A DNA stretch of 37,572 nt from Candidatus Lloydbacteria bacterium RIFCSPLOWO2_01_FULL_50_20 (GTDB taxonomy: Bacteria; Patescibacteriota; Minisyncoccia; Phycocordibacterales; UBA6899). The notes beneath the pieces are model-generated. The model did not search any database, was not told the DNA's origin, and saw nothing but the letters and a program-made list of their open reading frames with translations. The position numbers and the translations under genes were made by a program. Position 1 is the first letter of the stretch, and each line of letters begins with the position of its first letter. This document shows positions 18,073-26,778 of this stretch, in pieces. The stretch lies in contig MHLP01000006.1 in NCBI GenBank assembly GCA_001821435.1, forward strand, positions 1 through 37,572. Reading direction: 5' to 3'.

Positions 18073-18402
18073 TTTCCCCTCCCTTCTCCTTTTATCGAGG
18101 ACTGCCTCATCCTCGGGTGATAACCCGAGCGCTATTCTCATGTCATCGCTCGGCGCCCATTCCGGTTCGAACGTGAGATCGACGCGGACCTCTACCCCGA
18201 ACTTTTTGAGTACGCCTTCGACTTTCTGAACAATCTCATCGCCGTACGGACAAAACGGCGTTGTCAGCGTCATCAGAATATCGATCCCGTTCTCTCCAAC
18301 CTTGATGTCATAGATAAGACCTAGAGTATACACATCAGCGTGGATCTCCGGATCGATGACCGTCTTCAGCGCTGCGATGATCTGTTCTTTAGTCGGCATC
18401 AT
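18070..18402 (-). CDS. MIP18/DUF59 family Fe-S assembly protein (SufT-like)
   Basis: VIDPEIHADVYTLGLIYDIKV...MTLTTPFCPYGDEI. Confidence 0.9.
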   Translation of the reverse strand: MMPTKEQIIAALKTVIDPEIHADVYTLGLIYDIKVGENGIDILMTLTTPFCPYGDEIVQKVEGVLKKFGVEVRVDLTFEPEWAPSDDMRIALGLSPEDEAVLDKRRREGK

Positions 18403-19136
18403 AATGAGGAAATGGCATCAAAACCGCCTTGTGATATCTGTTCGACCAATTCTTTTCCGCCCGTCGCGACGATATCTCCGTTCTTCATCACGGAAACTTG
18501 ATCAGGGTGAACATGCTCGAGCAATTTTGCATAATGTGACACAAGGAGGAACCCGACTCCTTTTTTGCGTAAGTGTTCTATGACCGCAAACACGTTCTTC
18601 AGCGCATCGACATCAACGCCCGAATCGATCTCGTCCAGGAGTGCGAACTTTGGCTCAAGCGCCAAAAGCTGGAGCACTTCGGACTGTTTCTTCTCCCCGC
18701 CGGAAAGTCCCGTGTTCAAATGTTTCTTCAGGAAACCGGGATCCATACCAAATTCTTTTGCGCGCGTTTCCATCATTTTATAAAAATCGAGCGGTGCTAT
18801 TTCACCTCCCTTTTGTGCGCGATACGCCTTGTGGAGAAAATTCGTAAGCGTCACGCCGGCGATCTCTGGAAGATGCTGAAGCGACAAAAAAATTCCCGCC
18901 TTCGCTTTTTTCTCCGTCGGCAAATGAGTGATGTCTTCGCCGTCGAGCACAATGCCGCCTTTCACAACGGCATATTTGGGATGCCCCATGATCGCATTTA
19001 AGAGCGAAGATTTTCCCGAACCGTTCGGTCCCATAAGGAGATGTATTTCACCGCCTTTAAGCGCAAAAGAGGCTTCAGTAACAACTGTTTTTTTGTCCGC
19101 GGCCACGGTCAGCCTTTGTATTGAAAGCTCGCTCAT
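18399..19136 (-). CDS. sufC: Fe-S assembly ATPase SufC
   Basis: MGPNGSGKSSLLNAIMGHPKY, LSGGEKKQSEVLQLLALEPKFALLDEIDSGVDVDALK. Confidence 0.95.
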   Translation of the reverse strand: MSELSIQRLTVAADKKTVVTEASFALKGGEIHLLMGPNGSGKSSLLNAIMGHPKYAVVKGGIVLDGEDITHLPTEKKAKAGIFLSLQHLPEIAGVTLTNFLHKAYRAQKGGEIAPLDFYKMMETRAKEFGMDPGFLKKHLNTGLSGGEKKQSEVLQLLALEPKFALLDEIDSGVDVDALKNVFAVIEHLRKKGVGFLLVSHYAKLLEHVHPDQVSVMKNGDIVATGGKELVEQISQGGFDAISSL

Positions 19137-19215
19137 GTGTGGCGCTTATTACACACTAAATTTGCAGATAATGCAAGAGCGCGATAAAAAAACACCTCCA
19201 AAAAGGAGATGTGCC

Positions 19216-20196
19216 TCACCATTCCAAACGAGGACGAGCGAAACGATCGGTCGCCTCGATCACATGGTGAGTGATCGAGGCTTCAACTCTTGAATGCCCT
19301 GCGTCATCCGCGACGCGCAGATATGCTCCTGGCCATGCACGATAGAGTTCCCACGCCGACTCGAACGGACAGATTATGTCGTAACGACCGTGCACGATCA
19401 CTCCCGGAATGTGGATGATCGAAGACATTGATCGCGATGAAAGGATGCCCTGCTCGGATTCGATAAAACAGCCGTTCAAATAATAGTGCGTCGAAATGCG
19501 CGCAAGCTGTTCAGTCGGTCCGATCTCGGAAAGTTCCCGTTCGAGTTCTGCTTTATCTCGAGGGAGGAGCGTGTCCGGCGGCCAGCGCAAGAGTTCCTTC
19601 GCCGCGTTCCACCGCGTCCAATTGTCCTGAGAGAGCAGTCGCTGGTAGTACCCGTCGAGCGGACAGCTGCGTTCGTCTTCCGAAAGATAGCTTAGTAAAC
19701 GCTCCCACGCTTCGGGAAAGAGCCTGCTCGCTCCCCCCTTCTCGTACATCCAGTCTATTTCTTTCCGTCGCCCAAGAAAAATGCTGTGCAGCACGCATCC
19801 GCGCACGCGACCGGGATGCGCCCTGGCGTATAAGAGTCCCAGGGTTGACCCCCATGATCCGCCCAAAATGAACCACGAAGAAATGCCGAGATGTTCCCGC
19901 AATGCTTCAATATCGGAAAGCAGATGCGCGGTCGTATTTTCTCTGAGCTCGGCATGGGGAACGCTTTTCCCCGATCCGCGCTGATCAAAAAGGATCATGT
20001 CATAACATAAAGGATCGCAGTATCTGCGAAGCAGCGGATAAGAGCCCGATCCGGGACCGCCATGAAGAATGAGGATCGGCGATCCCCCGCTCTTCCCGAC
20101 ACGTTCGTAATAGATGCGGTGGAGTGCTGACACTTGCAGATAACCCCACGCTCTCGGCTCGATCTCCGGGTAGAGCGTACGGAGTACTTGGCCCAT
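19216..20196 (-). CDS. Proline iminopeptidase-like alpha/beta hydrolase (copy 1)
   Basis: LILHGGPGSGSYPL, DQRGSGKS, GGSWGSTLGLLYA; start assigned to MGQVLR. Confidence 0.9.
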   Translation of the reverse strand: MGQVLRTLYPEIEPRAWGYLQVSALHRIYYERVGKSGGSPILILHGGPGSGSYPLLRRYCDPLCYDMILFDQRGSGKSVPHAELRENTTAHLLSDIEALREHLGISSWFILGGSWGSTLGLLYARAHPGRVRGCVLHSIFLGRRKEIDWMYEKGGASRLFPEAWERLLSYLSEDERSCPLDGYYQRLLSQDNWTRWNAAKELLRWPPDTLLPRDKAELERELSEIGPTEQLARISTHYYLNGCFIESEQGILSSRSMSSIIHIPGVIVHGRYDIICPFESAWELYRAWPGAYLRVADDAGHSRVEASITHHVIEATDRFARPRLEW

Positions 20197-20264
20197 ATTT
20201 TTCCCCGACAAAAATAGAACAAACTGAAGATATCCTATCGGAATTCGACCTAAATGCAAGAAAA
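20155..20264 (-). repeat. 110-bp leader/5'-coding repeat, copy 1
   Basis: Identical to 21260-21369 except one base (GAGCgTACGG vs GAGCaTACGG). Confidence 0.95.
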
Positions 20265-20299
20265 AAGACACAGCGATCTGCTGCGTCTTTCGATCTTAT

Positions 20300-21301
20300 T
20301 TATTTGCTCAGGAGATCACGAAATGCATCCGTCGCTTCGATGAGCCGATGCGTGATACCGGGCTCCGAGGATGCGTGCCCCGCGCCTTCGACGGTGTGAA
20401 ACGTGAAGGGTACGGAAGAAATGCCGGCGTGGTTCCTCTCGAACTCCCACTTCGAACGCAGCCGCCATGCCGCATGGTAAGGGCAAACCATATCGTATCG
20501 CCCCTGCACGATCGCCGCCGGGATCTCGGTGAGTTTCCACGCATTCCGAAGGAGCTGACCTTTTTTGAGAAAAGCATCGTTCCTGAAATAGTGGCATTCG
20601 ATACGCGCAAGCGCAATAGCAACCTCCGGATCGGCAAGTCCGGCGAGCGGTGCTTCGTCGGGAATGAGTTGTGAAGTAACGTCTTCCCACGCACTCCACG
20701 CGATAGCCGCTTTGGAACGCACCTCGGGGTCAGCATCTGAAAGACGTTTCCAGTATGCCTCAACCATATCGCCGCGCTCTTCCTCGGGAATAACGGCGCA
20801 ATAGCTCTGCCATTCCTCGGGAAAAAATCGCTGAGGAACTCCCGTCTGATAAAACCACTCGATCTCTTCCTTTTCGGCAAGATAGATCCCGCGAAGCACA
20901 AGTGCGCTCACGCATTCCGGATACGCTTCCGCATACGCAAGCGCAAGCGTGGAACCCCATGATCCGCCGAAGACCAGCCATCGTGTGACACCGAATATTT
21001 TGCGTACATACTCGACATCGGAAACCAGGTGCCCCGTCGTGTTCTCTTCGGTCGAGGCGTACGGCACACTTTGACCGCACCCGCGCTGATCGATAAGTAT
21101 GATCCGGTAAGCTTTTGGATCAAAAAAACGGCGATTGTTCGGAGTGCACCGATAGCCGGGACCGCCGTGAAGGAACACCGCGGGAATGCCGTCCGGATTT
21201 CCGCATTGTTCGACATAGATCTGATGGAGCGGTGAAACCCGGATCATTCCCGTCATGTACGGCTCGATCTCCGGGTAGAGCATACGGAGTACTTGGCCCA
21301 T
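20300..21301 (-). CDS. Proline iminopeptidase-like alpha/beta hydrolase (copy 2)
   Basis: FLHGGPGYRCTPNN, DQRGCGQS, GGSWGSTLALAYA. Confidence 0.92.
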   Translation of the reverse strand: MGQVLRMLYPEIEPYMTGMIRVSPLHQIYVEQCGNPDGIPAVFLHGGPGYRCTPNNRRFFDPKAYRIILIDQRGCGQSVPYASTEENTTGHLVSDVEYVRKIFGVTRWLVFGGSWGSTLALAYAEAYPECVSALVLRGIYLAEKEEIEWFYQTGVPQRFFPEEWQSYCAVIPEEERGDMVEAYWKRLSDADPEVRSKAAIAWSAWEDVTSQLIPDEAPLAGLADPEVAIALARIECHYFRNDAFLKKGQLLRNAWKLTEIPAAIVQGRYDMVCPYHAAWRLRSKWEFERNHAGISSVPFTFHTVEGAGHASSEPGITHRLIEATDAFRDLLSK

Positions 21302-21369
21302 ATTTTTCCCCGACAAAAATAGAACAAACTGAAGATATCCTATCGGAATTCGACCTAAATGCAAGAAAA
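21260..21369 (-). repeat. 110-bp leader/5'-coding repeat, copy 2
   Basis: See 20155-20264. Confidence 0.95.
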
Positions 21370-21441
21370 CCCCGTAGTAAGCGCTTTACACTACCACGGG
21401 GCTGTGTCCGACAATATGCCGGATTTGCTGCCAGATGACTT

Positions 21442-23043
21442 TCAATCCGATTTTCCGATATCTTCGAGGATCTCACGCGCGGCATTGTAGCCGGGCGCCC
21501 CGGTCACCCCGCCGCCGGGATGCGTGGACGCACCGCAGAGATAGAGCCCGCTGATCGGCGTTCGGTAGTCCGCAATGCCACGCGCGGGACGAAGCGAGAA
21601 CAGTTTCCCCAGAGAAAGCGCCCCGTGAAAAAGATTCCCGCCCGAGAGACCGAACTCGCTCTCCAGATCGTTCGGCGTGAAGATCTGCACATCGCAAATG
21701 ATATTGTCGATGTTGGTGATATACGACCGAAGCAGCGGAAGCACGTGATATTCCCAGTAGGCATACTTATTGAACGTTTCACCGTAAGGAAAGAACTGCG
21801 TAAAGACGTTCATCACCTGCATGCCCTTCGGAGCAAGTGTTGGGTCGAGGACCGACGGGATCGTAAGCTCAAGCATCGGCAAAGAAGAAAATCTACCGTC
21901 CGCCAATTCACGAAGCGCGCGAAGAATGTACTCGACCGACGGAGCGATGTGGATCGTTCCTCGATGCTGCGGACCGGGTACTGTCCCGGGACATGCCTGA
22001 AAATCAGGAAGACCGGAAAGCACCAGATTGATCTTCATCGATGCGCTTGAATAGTCGATCGCCTCGTTCGATTTCATAAGGCGATCTTTTTTCCGTTCAC
22101 GCTCACGGATCTTCGACAGCGTATTCTTCACATCCAGATTTGAAACAACCACATCCGCAAACATCGAACACGGCTTGTCATCGCCTTGTTTGAACTTTAC
22201 CAACAACTTATCCATGAACAAGGACTCGGTCCCTATTTCTATGACTTCCGCGTTGCAGCAGATATGCGCGCCATAGCTTAGTGCGACGCTCTTCAAGGCA
22301 TTCGCGATCCCGCCCATACCGCCTTTTTGATATGCCCATACTCCGCGCGCTCCGCCGGACTCACCCATCACATGATGGAGAAGTACGTAGCCGGAGAGTT
22401 TCGTCGCTCCGATCAACGCGTCAGTGAGCAGAGTCGCCTTGAGCACATCCGATTCGAACCACGAGTCGAGATATTTCACAGGGTCGGAAAAGATCAGGCG
22501 AAGGAGCGTAAAAATTTTGAGCGGAAACAGTTTGCGTGCATACCAGAGGACTTGAAAGAGGCGCACCCAGTTACGCAACGTTTTGGGCAGCCACACTTTC
22601 GTGAAGAAGTTGGGCGGCGTCATGGTCATGAGACCAGCCATCCATTTCGCGACACCAGAAAGTTTTTTTTCATACCAAGGATATGCTTTGACATCTTTCA
22701 GTGAAAATTTTGCGATCTCCGACTGGTTGAATGCCATGTCGGGGCCAAGCATGAGAAAACGACCGTCCGGCAACGGGGTAAACGATGACGGGTCGCGCGG
22801 AAAAACTTCATAGCCATGCTGCCGAAGCGAGAGATCTTCGACGATCTCCGGCAAAAAAAGACTGTTGAGATACGCGGCCGTCGAGATCGTAAATCCCGGA
22901 AACGTCGTCGTATCGCTTGATGCGCAGCCGCCGACCACTGAACGCTTCTCGAGAACGGTCACTTCATGACCCGCCTTCGCAAGATAGGCCGCAACAACAA
23001 GACCATTATGCCCCCCGCCAACAATAACAATATTCTTTTTCAC
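21442..23043 (-). CDS. Phytoene-dehydrogenase-like / PYROXD2-like FAD oxidoreductase
   Basis: NIVIVGGGHNGLVVAAYLAKAGHEVTVLEKRSVVGG; C-terminal LYLCGASTHPGGGVTGAPGYNAA. Confidence 0.9.
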   Translation of the reverse strand: MKKNIVIVGGGHNGLVVAAYLAKAGHEVTVLEKRSVVGGCASSDTTTFPGFTISTAAYLNSLFLPEIVEDLSLRQHGYEVFPRDPSSFTPLPDGRFLMLGPDMAFNQSEIAKFSLKDVKAYPWYEKKLSGVAKWMAGLMTMTPPNFFTKVWLPKTLRNWVRLFQVLWYARKLFPLKIFTLLRLIFSDPVKYLDSWFESDVLKATLLTDALIGATKLSGYVLLHHVMGESGGARGVWAYQKGGMGGIANALKSVALSYGAHICCNAEVIEIGTESLFMDKLLVKFKQGDDKPCSMFADVVVSNLDVKNTLSKIRERERKKDRLMKSNEAIDYSSASMKINLVLSGLPDFQACPGTVPGPQHRGTIHIAPSVEYILRALRELADGRFSSLPMLELTIPSVLDPTLAPKGMQVMNVFTQFFPYGETFNKYAYWEYHVLPLLRSYITNIDNIICDVQIFTPNDLESEFGLSGGNLFHGALSLGKLFSLRPARGIADYRTPISGLYLCGASTHPGGGVTGAPGYNAAREILEDIGKSD

Positions 23044-23142
23044 GAGGACCTCAGAGATGAGAAGTACGTCTATGCCAAAACTAGCACAATGCGCTAAAAA
23101 TGCGAGGAAATATTCCCGCCGACGTTCAGGGGAGAACCCGCA

Positions 23143-23535
23143 TTACTTCCCAAGCGCCTCTTTGAGCGTATGCAATGCTAAGAGCGCGCACTTTTCCCGT
23201 GCCGGAGAAATGGTCGTGCCGTACAGTGCGTACATGTCGGCAGGCTCGAATACGCGTATCGCTTCTTTGGTCATACCCTTCACCTTGTCGGAAAGCATTG
23301 AAGCCCCCGACTGCGAGATCGCACAGCCGAAACCTTCAAAAGCAATGTCCTTAAGTACCGTCCCTCTTTCCTGCGCCGAGCCTTCGGCAGGCAGGCCCCA
23401 CTTGAGATACAGCGTGAGATCATCGCCGCATGAGACATTCACTCCTTTATGCTTCACGTCAAAATCCTCTAGCCGTCCCCTGTTATGCGGATGCCGATAA
23501 TGTTCGAGAATGTGTTCTTGATAGAGCGGGTCCAT
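23143..23535 (-). CDS. sufU: SufU/NifU-like Fe-S scaffold
   Basis: LYQEHILEHYRHPHNRG, VSCGDDLTLYLKW, FEGFGCAISQSGASML. Confidence 0.92.
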   Translation of the reverse strand: MDPLYQEHILEHYRHPHNRGRLEDFDVKHKGVNVSCGDDLTLYLKWGLPAEGSAQERGTVLKDIAFEGFGCAISQSGASMLSDKVKGMTKEAIRVFEPADMYALYGTTISPAREKCALLALHTLKEALGK

Positions 23536-23537
23536 AG

Positions 23538-24779
23538 TTATTGAAATATTGCACGCGCTTTTTCGAGACTCGCGACCAATGCATCAACATCTTCTTTGGT
23601 GTTATAGAGGTGGAAACTCGCACGGGTGGTCGCTTTTACTTCGAGAGCAGCGTGGAGCACTTCCGCACAGTGGTGTCCCGGGCGCACGGCGACCCGATCC
23701 CGTGCCAGTATCTCGGCGACATCATGCGGATGAGCAAAATCACAGACGAAAGAGACCACGCCGGCATTCTTCTTGGCATCGTGTTCGGCGAGTACGGAGA
23801 CGCCGGGGATCGACTCGAGTTTTGTCATAGCGTAGGAAGCGATTTCGCTCACGTATTCATGTATGTTTTCAACACCGACTTCCTCCAGATGATCGATCGC
23901 CGCGCCAAGCCCGATCATTCCTCCGATGTTTTTTGTGCCCGCTTCGAAACGTTCGGGTATCGGCGCCCACTCTGCGCCGTCTTTTTCGACACTGGAGATC
24001 ATGTGCCCTCCGAACGAAGACGGTTCAAGCTTCTCAAGCAGGGGTTTCTTGACCCAAAGTATGCCCACGCCCGTCGGCGCCATCATCTTATGGCCGGAAA
24101 AATAGAGCGCATCGACATCAAGCTTTCGCACGTCTAACGGGACGTGTCCTGCCGCAGCGGTCGCATCGACCACGACGATTGCGCCCACCTTGTGTGCCAT
24201 GTCCGCGATCTTCTCCACATCGTTTATCGTTCCGGTCACATTCGATGCGAGTATCACTGAAACGAGAGCGGTCTTTTCGGTGATCAATTTCTCTGCCACA
24301 GCATAATCAAGACCGAAATCCTTGAGCGGAATATATTTCAATTCAAGTTTTGTCCGTTTCGCCAGCTGCTGAAGCGGAACAAGCGCGCTGTGGTGTTCCA
24401 TTTCTGTCGTGACAATGCTTGCCCGCTCTGTCATGACAGTCGGGTCTCCTCCTTCTTTCAAAACGCCCGACTCTTCGAGCGTCCGCACGAGTATATTGCT
24501 CGACTCGGTCGCACCCGAGGTAATGATGATCTCTTCGGCACTCTTTGCATGAATGAATTGCGCGGCTTTCCGACGCGCCTCTTCATACTTATCCGTCGCC
24601 GTGACCGCCTCACTGAAAAGCGCGCGGTGTACGTTCGCGCGATAATCGCGGTAATACTCATCGACCGCGTCAATGACCTTGGCGGGCGTGAGCGATGTTG
24701 CGGCGGAATCAAGGTAGTGATAGCCGTCACTCTTCAGCTGCGGAAAACAATTGCGGATTTTTTGTATGTCGAATGTCAT
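23538..24779 (-). CDS. sufS: Cysteine desulfurase SufS
   Basis: YLDSAATSLTP, VDATAAAGHVPLDV, YFSGHKMMAPTGVG, RPGHHCAEVLH. Confidence 0.95.
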   Translation of the reverse strand: MTFDIQKIRNCFPQLKSDGYHYLDSAATSLTPAKVIDAVDEYYRDYRANVHRALFSEAVTATDKYEEARRKAAQFIHAKSAEEIIITSGATESSNILVRTLEESGVLKEGGDPTVMTERASIVTTEMEHHSALVPLQQLAKRTKLELKYIPLKDFGLDYAVAEKLITEKTALVSVILASNVTGTINDVEKIADMAHKVGAIVVVDATAAAGHVPLDVRKLDVDALYFSGHKMMAPTGVGILWVKKPLLEKLEPSSFGGHMISSVEKDGAEWAPIPERFEAGTKNIGGMIGLGAAIDHLEEVGVENIHEYVSEIASYAMTKLESIPGVSVLAEHDAKKNAGVVSFVCDFAHPHDVAEILARDRVAVRPGHHCAEVLHAALEVKATTRASFHLYNTKEDVDALVASLEKARAIFQ

Positions 24780-24780
24780 A

Positions 24781-26052
24781 TCAAACAGGACGGATACCGG
24801 AAAGTGCGGTCCGAATATCGTTCATTATGGGCTCATTGTCTTCTCCGGGAAAGCCCTGTCTTGAGGACATTCGGCTGAGCCCTTCGGTGCTGAACTCAGG
24901 GTTGAAGCACTCAGTCGAAGCCCCTGTCGAAAAGACCTGCGCAAAGTGCCCTTCGAGAAAAAGCTGTTTGCTTTCCTCGTCGGAAAGACCGCGCAGCTTC
25001 GAATAAAAGGTGTCGGTGTCGCGGATATGCGAGATCGAAAGTTTGTGCGTTGAGAGCACATCTTTGCTGGCGATATCGAGTGACGGAATGGCATCGACTT
25101 CCGCTTTTGGAGAGAGCACGAGAAATCGCGCTTCCTGTCCGCCGTCGACAGCTCGGATGCCTTCCACCATGTCGATCAGTCCGCGATACACCGTCCTTGA
25201 GGTATCTGTGGCAAGCCCCGCCGCGCGGATGCGTGAATGCGTGTGATCCGCAAGATGTTTTGCGGAGGAAAAAACATCAAATTGCGCGGAACCGCCCCCG
25301 AGAATTCCTTCGCGTATCTCCCCTCTGGCCTCATCCCCGATGAGCATATTTTCCGTTCCCGACTTTACCGCGATCGCTCCGGCGAAAATGGCACTCCACG
25401 TTACGGATGAATGCGCCGCGGCTATCCCGCGAGAAGAAAAAAGCGCCGTCGCTCCGTTTGCCAATGTGTGTTTCTGCGTGATACGCACGTGCGCATCGCG
25501 TTCGGTGAGCACAATGACGGTTCTTGCAAAAACACTGGTTTGTTCCCCACCGGAGAGCGCACTCGTCAGCGAAAGTTTAGCGCCTTCTTTTGCGATGACC
25601 ACGACAATATCGGCAGAGCTTCCTTTGGGAACAAGCGTATCGAGATGCAGTGATTCTTCTCTGGGCGTACCGTCCTCCTCAAGCGAAGGCTGTACATACG
25701 CGACGATGCCGGAACGAAAGAGCGCCTGCGCGATGCCGGAAAAATGATCCGTCGCACTCGGAAAGAATTCGCTTTTCATGAGCCCCTCGAGTATCGGTAC
25801 GATCTCTTCCTGAGCGATCGCCTCTTTCCACGTATAGAGTTCAAGTCCTTTTGACGCATCAACATGATAGTCGGCGGTTTGATCGAACGGCACCTCATTT
25901 GGAGGCAATACCGCATGGATGCTGATGCCGTACTTTATCGCCGCGGGAAGCGTCTCGGCATGCCCGGCCTTTTCCGCGCGCCATGACAAAAGCCAAGTTG
26001 GTTCACTTAAACTTTGTGATATTTTTTTAATTTGTTCCGCTATTTTACTCAT
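24781..26052 (-). CDS. sufD: SufD-like Fe-S assembly protein
   Basis: C-terminal ALDIASKDVLSTHKLSISHIRDTDTFYSKLRGLSDEESKQLFLEGHFAQVF; operon position before sufS; start trimmed to MSKIAEQ. Confidence 0.85.
   Translation of the reverse strand: MSKIAEQIKKISQSLSEPTWLLSWRAEKAGHAETLPAAIKYGISIHAVLPPNEVPFDQTADYHVDASKGLELYTWKEAIAQEEIVPILEGLMKSEFFPSATDHFSGIAQALFRSGIVAYVQPSLEEDGTPREESLHLDTLVPKGSSADIVVVIAKEGAKLSLTSALSGGEQTSVFARTVIVLTERDAHVRITQKHTLANGATALFSSRGIAAAHSSVTWSAIFAGAIAVKSGTENMLIGDEARGEIREGILGGGSAQFDVFSSAKHLADHTHSRIRAAGLATDTSRTVYRGLIDMVEGIRAVDGGQEARFLVLSPKAEVDAIPSLDIASKDVLSTHKLSISHIRDTDTFYSKLRGLSDEESKQLFLEGHFAQVFSTGASTECFNPEFSTEGLSRMSSRQGFPGEDNEPIMNDIRTALSGIRPV
24870..24934. repeat. Palindromic repeat (family D) inside sufD
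   Basis: TTCGGCTGAG...GTGCT...AGCAC...CTCAGTCGAA; half-sites shared with the 34215-34382 repeats. Confidence 0.7.
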
Positions 26053-26149
26053 ATGTTTGTATTCCCTGGAGCACCATCGAAACGAGGTGCTCGGCAGGCC
26101 ACTCGAGTTCAACAAGTTCGTTCGACATTTTTTAGATTTTTTTCATAAT

Positions 26150-26180
26150 TGACAAAACGGGTAAACTTTAATATAGTTTT
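26150..26180 (+). promoter_or_regulatory. Sigma70-like promoter
   Basis: TTGACA-17 nt-TATAGT. Confidence 0.65.
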
Positions 26181-26229
26181 GATAGTTTGTACAGATATAC
26201 TGATATTTTAGAAATGAGGAACCTGACAG

Positions 26230-26475
26230 ATGATTACTGCCATAGAGTTTTTTAAACTTAAGGGAGAAATTCTTGAGGCGACAAAAGAGGGGCGTCTGCA
26301 GGATTGGAACGAACGCATTGGAGAGATCGCACAACTTGCAGAGTTCCAACTCGAAAAAATAAACTGGCAAGGCGCGCCTAACGAGTTGGCGGCGAGGCTT
26401 ATTCATTACGCCGATGTAAGGAGTACGATCGAAAAGTTGGCTCATGCATTGCAAAAATATCGATTCTCAAACTAG
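26230..26475 (+). CDS. Small hypothetical protein
   Basis: 81 aa ORF with own promoter; terminator at 26483-26510. Confidence 0.6.
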   Translation: MITAIEFFKLKGEILEATKEGRLQDWNERIGEIAQLAEFQLEKINWQGAPNELAARLIHYADVRSTIEKLAHALQKYRFSN

Positions 26476-26581
26476 TTTGTGCTCCTTCCGCCTGCCGTAG
26501 GCGGTTTTTTTATTTGACAAGGTTTAAAGAGTATAGTACGCTTTTCGTGAGCTGTAAATGCCTCTCAGAAAGGGAACGAAT

Positions 26582-26743
26582 ATGTTCGATGGACGAAAGA
26601 ATCGACTGCTTGGAGTGGCAATATCCGGCGCGTTTGGCACGTTGGGCGGTGTCATCGCCTCAATGCTTGCCGGACCGTTCATGGGCGTTGTCATTGGGGC
26701 CGCAGTGGTGATATTCGGCCTCTATGTCACAAGAAAGATGTAA
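26582..26743 (+). CDS. Small hydrophobic (Gly-rich) membrane protein
   Basis: MFDGRKNRLLGVAISGAFGTLGGVIASMLAGPFMGVVIGAAVVIFGLYVTRKM; TTGACA promoter; SD AGAAAGGGA; terminator after. Confidence 0.6.
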   Translation: MFDGRKNRLLGVAISGAFGTLGGVIASMLAGPFMGVVIGAAVVIFGLYVTRKM

Positions 26744-26778
26744 ACCATCGCCGGAACCGCCGGCGATTTTTCTATTAT

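Noticed and set aside
22440-22480. tRNA T-arm-like GGTTCGAATCG on the minus strand
   Set aside because: Lies in the PYROXD2-like coding sequence (DSWFESD) with no cloverleaf around it.
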